NCBI GenBank assembly: GCA_022561355.1
Contig: JADFRJ010000146.1
Span: 1-6,177, forward strand
From: Chloroflexota bacterium
Lineage (GTDB): Bacteria > Chloroflexota > Dehalococcoidia > DSTF01 > RBG-16-68-14
Length of the DNA: 6,177 nucleotides
Direction: 5' to 3'
Both the position numbers and the translations under genes were made by a program. The notes beneath the pieces were generated by a model. It saw only the letters and a list, made by a program, of their open reading frames with translations, had not been told where the DNA came from and ran no database searches. The first letter of the stretch is position 1. Each line of letters begins with the position of its first letter. Below, one piece after another: positions 4,511 through 6,177 of the stretch.

Positions 4511-5392
4511 TTAACCGCCCCGCACGATCCTCGCCCTGATCCCCTCCAGGCCTGATTCGACAAACTCGGGTTGGTCCGTTTCCTGGCCGTAGATCACCTC
4601 GTGGAAGGGGCCGATCTGGAGGTACGCGGCCGCACGATGCATGAACGTTTCGTCGATCTCGCCGTCGTAAGCGGCCACCACCGCATCGCCAAACGTGCCG
4701 TTAAATACCACGAAGTCGAGCGCCGGGTCGCCGACGCGGGCGTCCCCGAAGTCGATCACGCCTAGTAACCGGCTACGGTCGCCGTCGACCAGCAGGTGCT
4801 CCAGGCCGAGGTCGGCGTGGATGAGGGCCGGCCGGAATTGGAAGTGGTGGTCGTCGTCTAGGAAGCCGTCCCAGAACGTCGCGACGGCCTGCTGTTCGTC
4901 CGGCGAGAGCAGGCAGGTGACCTCGTTGTCCGTCCGCTCGCGAAACTCGGCGTATTCGTCGTGCCAGGACTCCGCGGTAAAGGTGCGGACGCCTAGCTCC
5001 GTGGCGCGTTGCGCCGGGAAGCGATGCAGCTCCGAGAGGAACGCGCCCGTCTCCGCCGCTACCTCGCCGCCTGCGTCATCGGCCTTCCCCAGCGGTTCGC
5101 CTGGCAGATATCGGTAGGAGAAGAACGGCATCGGAAACGCGTCGACGCCGTCGCTAACGTGAACGGGCTCCGGGATCGGCGTGTCCAGCGCAGGGGCCAG
5201 CTCTCGCAGCAGCTTCGCCTCGATGACGAGCGCCTCCACGCATTCGGCCCGCTTGGGGAAGCGGAAGAGCAGCTCGCCGTTCGCCTCCCACAACTCGAAG
5301 TCCCAGCCCTCGGCGAACCGGCGCGCCGATGTGAGCTTCAGTTCCGGCGCGCACGCGGCGACGACGCTGCGAAACTGCTCTTCGTCCAGCAT
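4511..5392 (-). CDS. APH-family phosphotransferase, APH(2'')-like active site
   Basis: A 293-residue aminoglycoside-phosphotransferase/choline-kinase-fold protein. The N-lobe has FAEGWDFELWEANGELLFRFPK, ending in the FRFPK strand (43-47) that supplies the nucleotide-binding Lys, then IEAKLLREL (57-65) with the partner Glu and the hinge FFSYRYLPGEPL (90-101). The catalytic loop is LIHADLGLEHLLVD, with His192, Asp194 (base) and His199 in the place usually taken by Asn (H-x-D-x4-N). APH(2'') enzymes also carry His there. GVIDFGDA (211-218) holds the metal-binding Asp214, and GDPALDFVVF (221-230) is typical. All kinase residues are present, so it should be active, but the substrate is unknown and chromosomal relatives are often not resistance enzymes. 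The ATG at 5392 is preferred over an in-frame start at 5452, which would cross the promoter region. A TATACT box 8 nt before the ATG suggests a leaderless mRNA. The regulator gene follows after 61 nt. Confidence 0.85.
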   Translation of the reverse strand: MLDEEQFRSVVAACAPELKLTSARRFAEGWDFELWEANGELLFRFPKRAECVEALVIEAKLLRELAPALDTPIPEPVHVSDGVDAFPMPFFSYRYLPGEPLGKADDAGGEVAAETGAFLSELHRFPAQRATELGVRTFTAESWHDEYAEFRERTDNEVTCLLSPDEQQAVATFWDGFLDDDHHFQFRPALIHADLGLEHLLVDGDRSRLLGVIDFGDARVGDPALDFVVFNGTFGDAVVAAYDGEIDETFMHRAAAYLQIGPFHEVIYGQETDQPEFVESGLEGIRARIVRGG

Positions 5393-5395
5393 GTG

Positions 5396-5416
5396 GCGGC
5401 AGTATACTCCTGCCGC
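5396..5416 (-). promoter_or_regulatory. Leaderless-type promoter of the phosphotransferase with flanking inverted repeat
   Basis: On the minus strand TATACT (5406-5401) ends 8 nt before the ATG at 5392, so the transcript should start within a base or two of the start codon. The box is bracketed by an exact inverted repeat, GCGGCAG (5396-5402) and CTGCCGC (5410-5416), with 7 bp between, a possible repressor site. AGGAG at 5411-5407 is 14 nt from the ATG, too far for a normal ribosome site. No clear -35 hexamer is seen. Confidence 0.5.
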
Positions 5417-5431
5417 TGGCAGTAGAACGGC

Positions 5432-5460
5432 CGCCAGCATATCGCCAGCCAAGCTAGAAT
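5432..5460 (+). promoter_or_regulatory. Leaderless-type promoter of the cysteine desulfurase with 11-bp-spaced direct repeats
   Basis: TAGAAT (5455-5460, five of six bases of TATAAT) ends 6 nt before the ATG at 5467, so the expected transcription start coincides with the start codon. No purine-rich ribosome site precedes the ATG. Instead of a -35 box there are two exact CGCCAGC copies (5432-5438 and 5443-5449) placed 11 bp apart, about one helical turn, plus an inverted GCTGGC at 5415-5420. This looks like an activator site on one DNA face. Confidence 0.5.
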
Positions 5461-5466
5461 GAGACT

Positions 5467-6177
5467 ATGGACCAGGATCGTATCTACGTCGACCACGCCG
5501 CTACGACAGCGACCGACCCCCGCGTTGTCGAGGCGATGCTCCCCTGCCTTACGCAGTACTGGGGCAACCCGTCCAGCATCTACTTCGAGGCGCGAGAGGC
5601 GCGCAAGGGCTTCGACGTCGCGCGGCGTTCGGTCGCGGAGGTGCTGGGCGCCCGCCCGAACGAGGTGCTCTTCACGAGCGGCGGCACCGAAAGCGACAAC
5701 CTCGCGTTGCGGGGTGTAGCCTATGGCGCTCGCAAGCGCGGCAACCACATCATCACGACCACAGTGGAGCATCATGCGGTGCTGCACACAGCGGAGCGGC
5801 TGGAGGAGGAGGGCTTCCGCGTCACGTACCTGCCGGTGGACAAGGAAGGCTTCGTAGACATGGACGAACTCAAGGCGGCGCTCGATGATGAGACGACGCT
5901 CGTCTCCGTGATGTACGCCAACAACGAGATCGGAGCGATCAACAACATCGCCGAAGTCGTCGCCATCGTGAAGGAGCGCGACCCGCACATCGCGGTCCAC
6001 ACGGACGCCGTTCAGGCCGCCGGCTACCTCGACCTCAACGTCGACGCGCTTGGCGTCGATCTGCTCTCGCTCGCGGCGCACAAGATCTATGGGCCGCGAG
6101 GCTCAGGCGTCCTCTACGTCCGCAGCCGTACGCCGTTCGTCGCCCAGATGCTGGGCGGCGCGCAGGAGAAGAACCGG
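5467..6177 (+). CDS. Cysteine desulfurase (NifS/IscS family), 5' part; continues past the window
   Basis: The reading frame is open from ATG 5467 to the last base: 237 codons of an enzyme usually of about 380-400 residues. It is a PLP enzyme that takes sulfur from L-cysteine, leaving alanine and an enzyme persulfide, for Fe-S clusters and thio-cofactors. Visible motifs: IYVDHAATT (6-14), WGNPSS (32-37), FTSGGTESDN (69-78, phosphate-binding), VEHHAVL with His102 stacking on PLP, YANNEIGAI (150-158), HTDAVQAAG with Asp180, and SLAAHKIYGPRG with the PLP Schiff-base Lys206. It ends in GGAQEKNR, the start of the conserved GG-QE-x-RR-GT segment. The catalytic cysteine loop lies beyond the edge, so IscS-like (group I) is judged only from overall resemblance. 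It is divergent from the phosphotransferase across 74 bp. Any scaffold gene such as iscU could lie downstream, out of view. Confidence 0.95.
   Translation, partial: MDQDRIYVDHAATTATDPRVVEAMLPCLTQYWGNPSSIYFEAREARKGFDVARRSVAEVLGARPNEVLFTSGGTESDNLALRGVAYGARKRGNHIITTTVEHHAVLHTAERLEEEGFRVTYLPVDKEGFVDMDELKAALDDETTLVSVMYANNEIGAINNIAEVVAIVKERDPHIAVHTDAVQAAGYLDLNVDALGVDLLSLAAHKIYGPRGSGVLYVRSRTPFVAQMLGGAQEKNR

Noticed and set aside
5338..6081. Minus-strand open frame of 247 codons at the right end
   Set aside because: It is the shadow of the cysteine desulfurase on the plus strand, whose complete motif set leaves no doubt, and it also overlaps the phosphotransferase start.

Overview
The window is GC-rich (clearly above 60% by eye), gene-dense bacterial DNA with seven protein-coding genes and no RNA gene, CRISPR array or transposase. 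Six genes lie on the minus strand. The seventh, at the right edge, is on the plus strand and runs off the end. The homocysteine methyltransferase-MetF fusion, the Cys-rich SufR-like regulator beside a HesB/IscA gene, the apparently leaderless promoters and the palindromic intergenic repeats would fit a Chloroflexota (Dehalococcoidia-like) or other GC-rich environmental bacterium. That placement is inference, not proof.

Layout from left to right. Positions 1-163 are non-coding and hold three separate inverted repeats. Positions 164-694 (-) encode a DinB-family metal-binding protein. Positions 754-2601 (-) encode a 615-residue bifunctional homocysteine S-methyltransferase / 5,10-methylenetetrahydrofolate reductase, with a TATAAT promoter and an inverted repeat upstream. 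Positions 2692-3189 (-) encode a small EVE-domain protein with a lysine/alanine-rich tail. A strong hairpin at 3262-3291 separates it from the HesB/IscA-type Fe-S carrier at 3314-3712 (-). Next are a SufR-like winged-helix regulator with a C-terminal cysteine cluster (3775-4449, -) and an APH-family phosphotransferase (4511-5392, -). Divergent from the last is the 5' part of a cysteine desulfurase gene (5467 to the window end, +).

The right half reads as a small iron-sulfur module: cysteine desulfurase (sulfur donor), IscA/ErpA-type carrier and a probable Fe-S-sensing repressor. The best candidate for something new is regulatory. A perfect 22-bp inverted repeat lies just downstream of a promoter for the carrier gene. 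A related CGCT...AGCG repeat encloses the -10 box of the regulator's own gene. This suggests one operator family and autoregulation. The phosphotransferase and the desulfurase are transcribed apart from a 74-bp gap, and both have a -10-like box so close to the start codon that leaderless mRNAs are likely.

The left half is sulfur and one-carbon metabolism (methionine synthesis with methyl-THF production) followed by a DinB-fold protein probably on the same transcript. I found no multi-gene system that I would call wholly new; the notable signals are the operators, repeats and start-site architecture.
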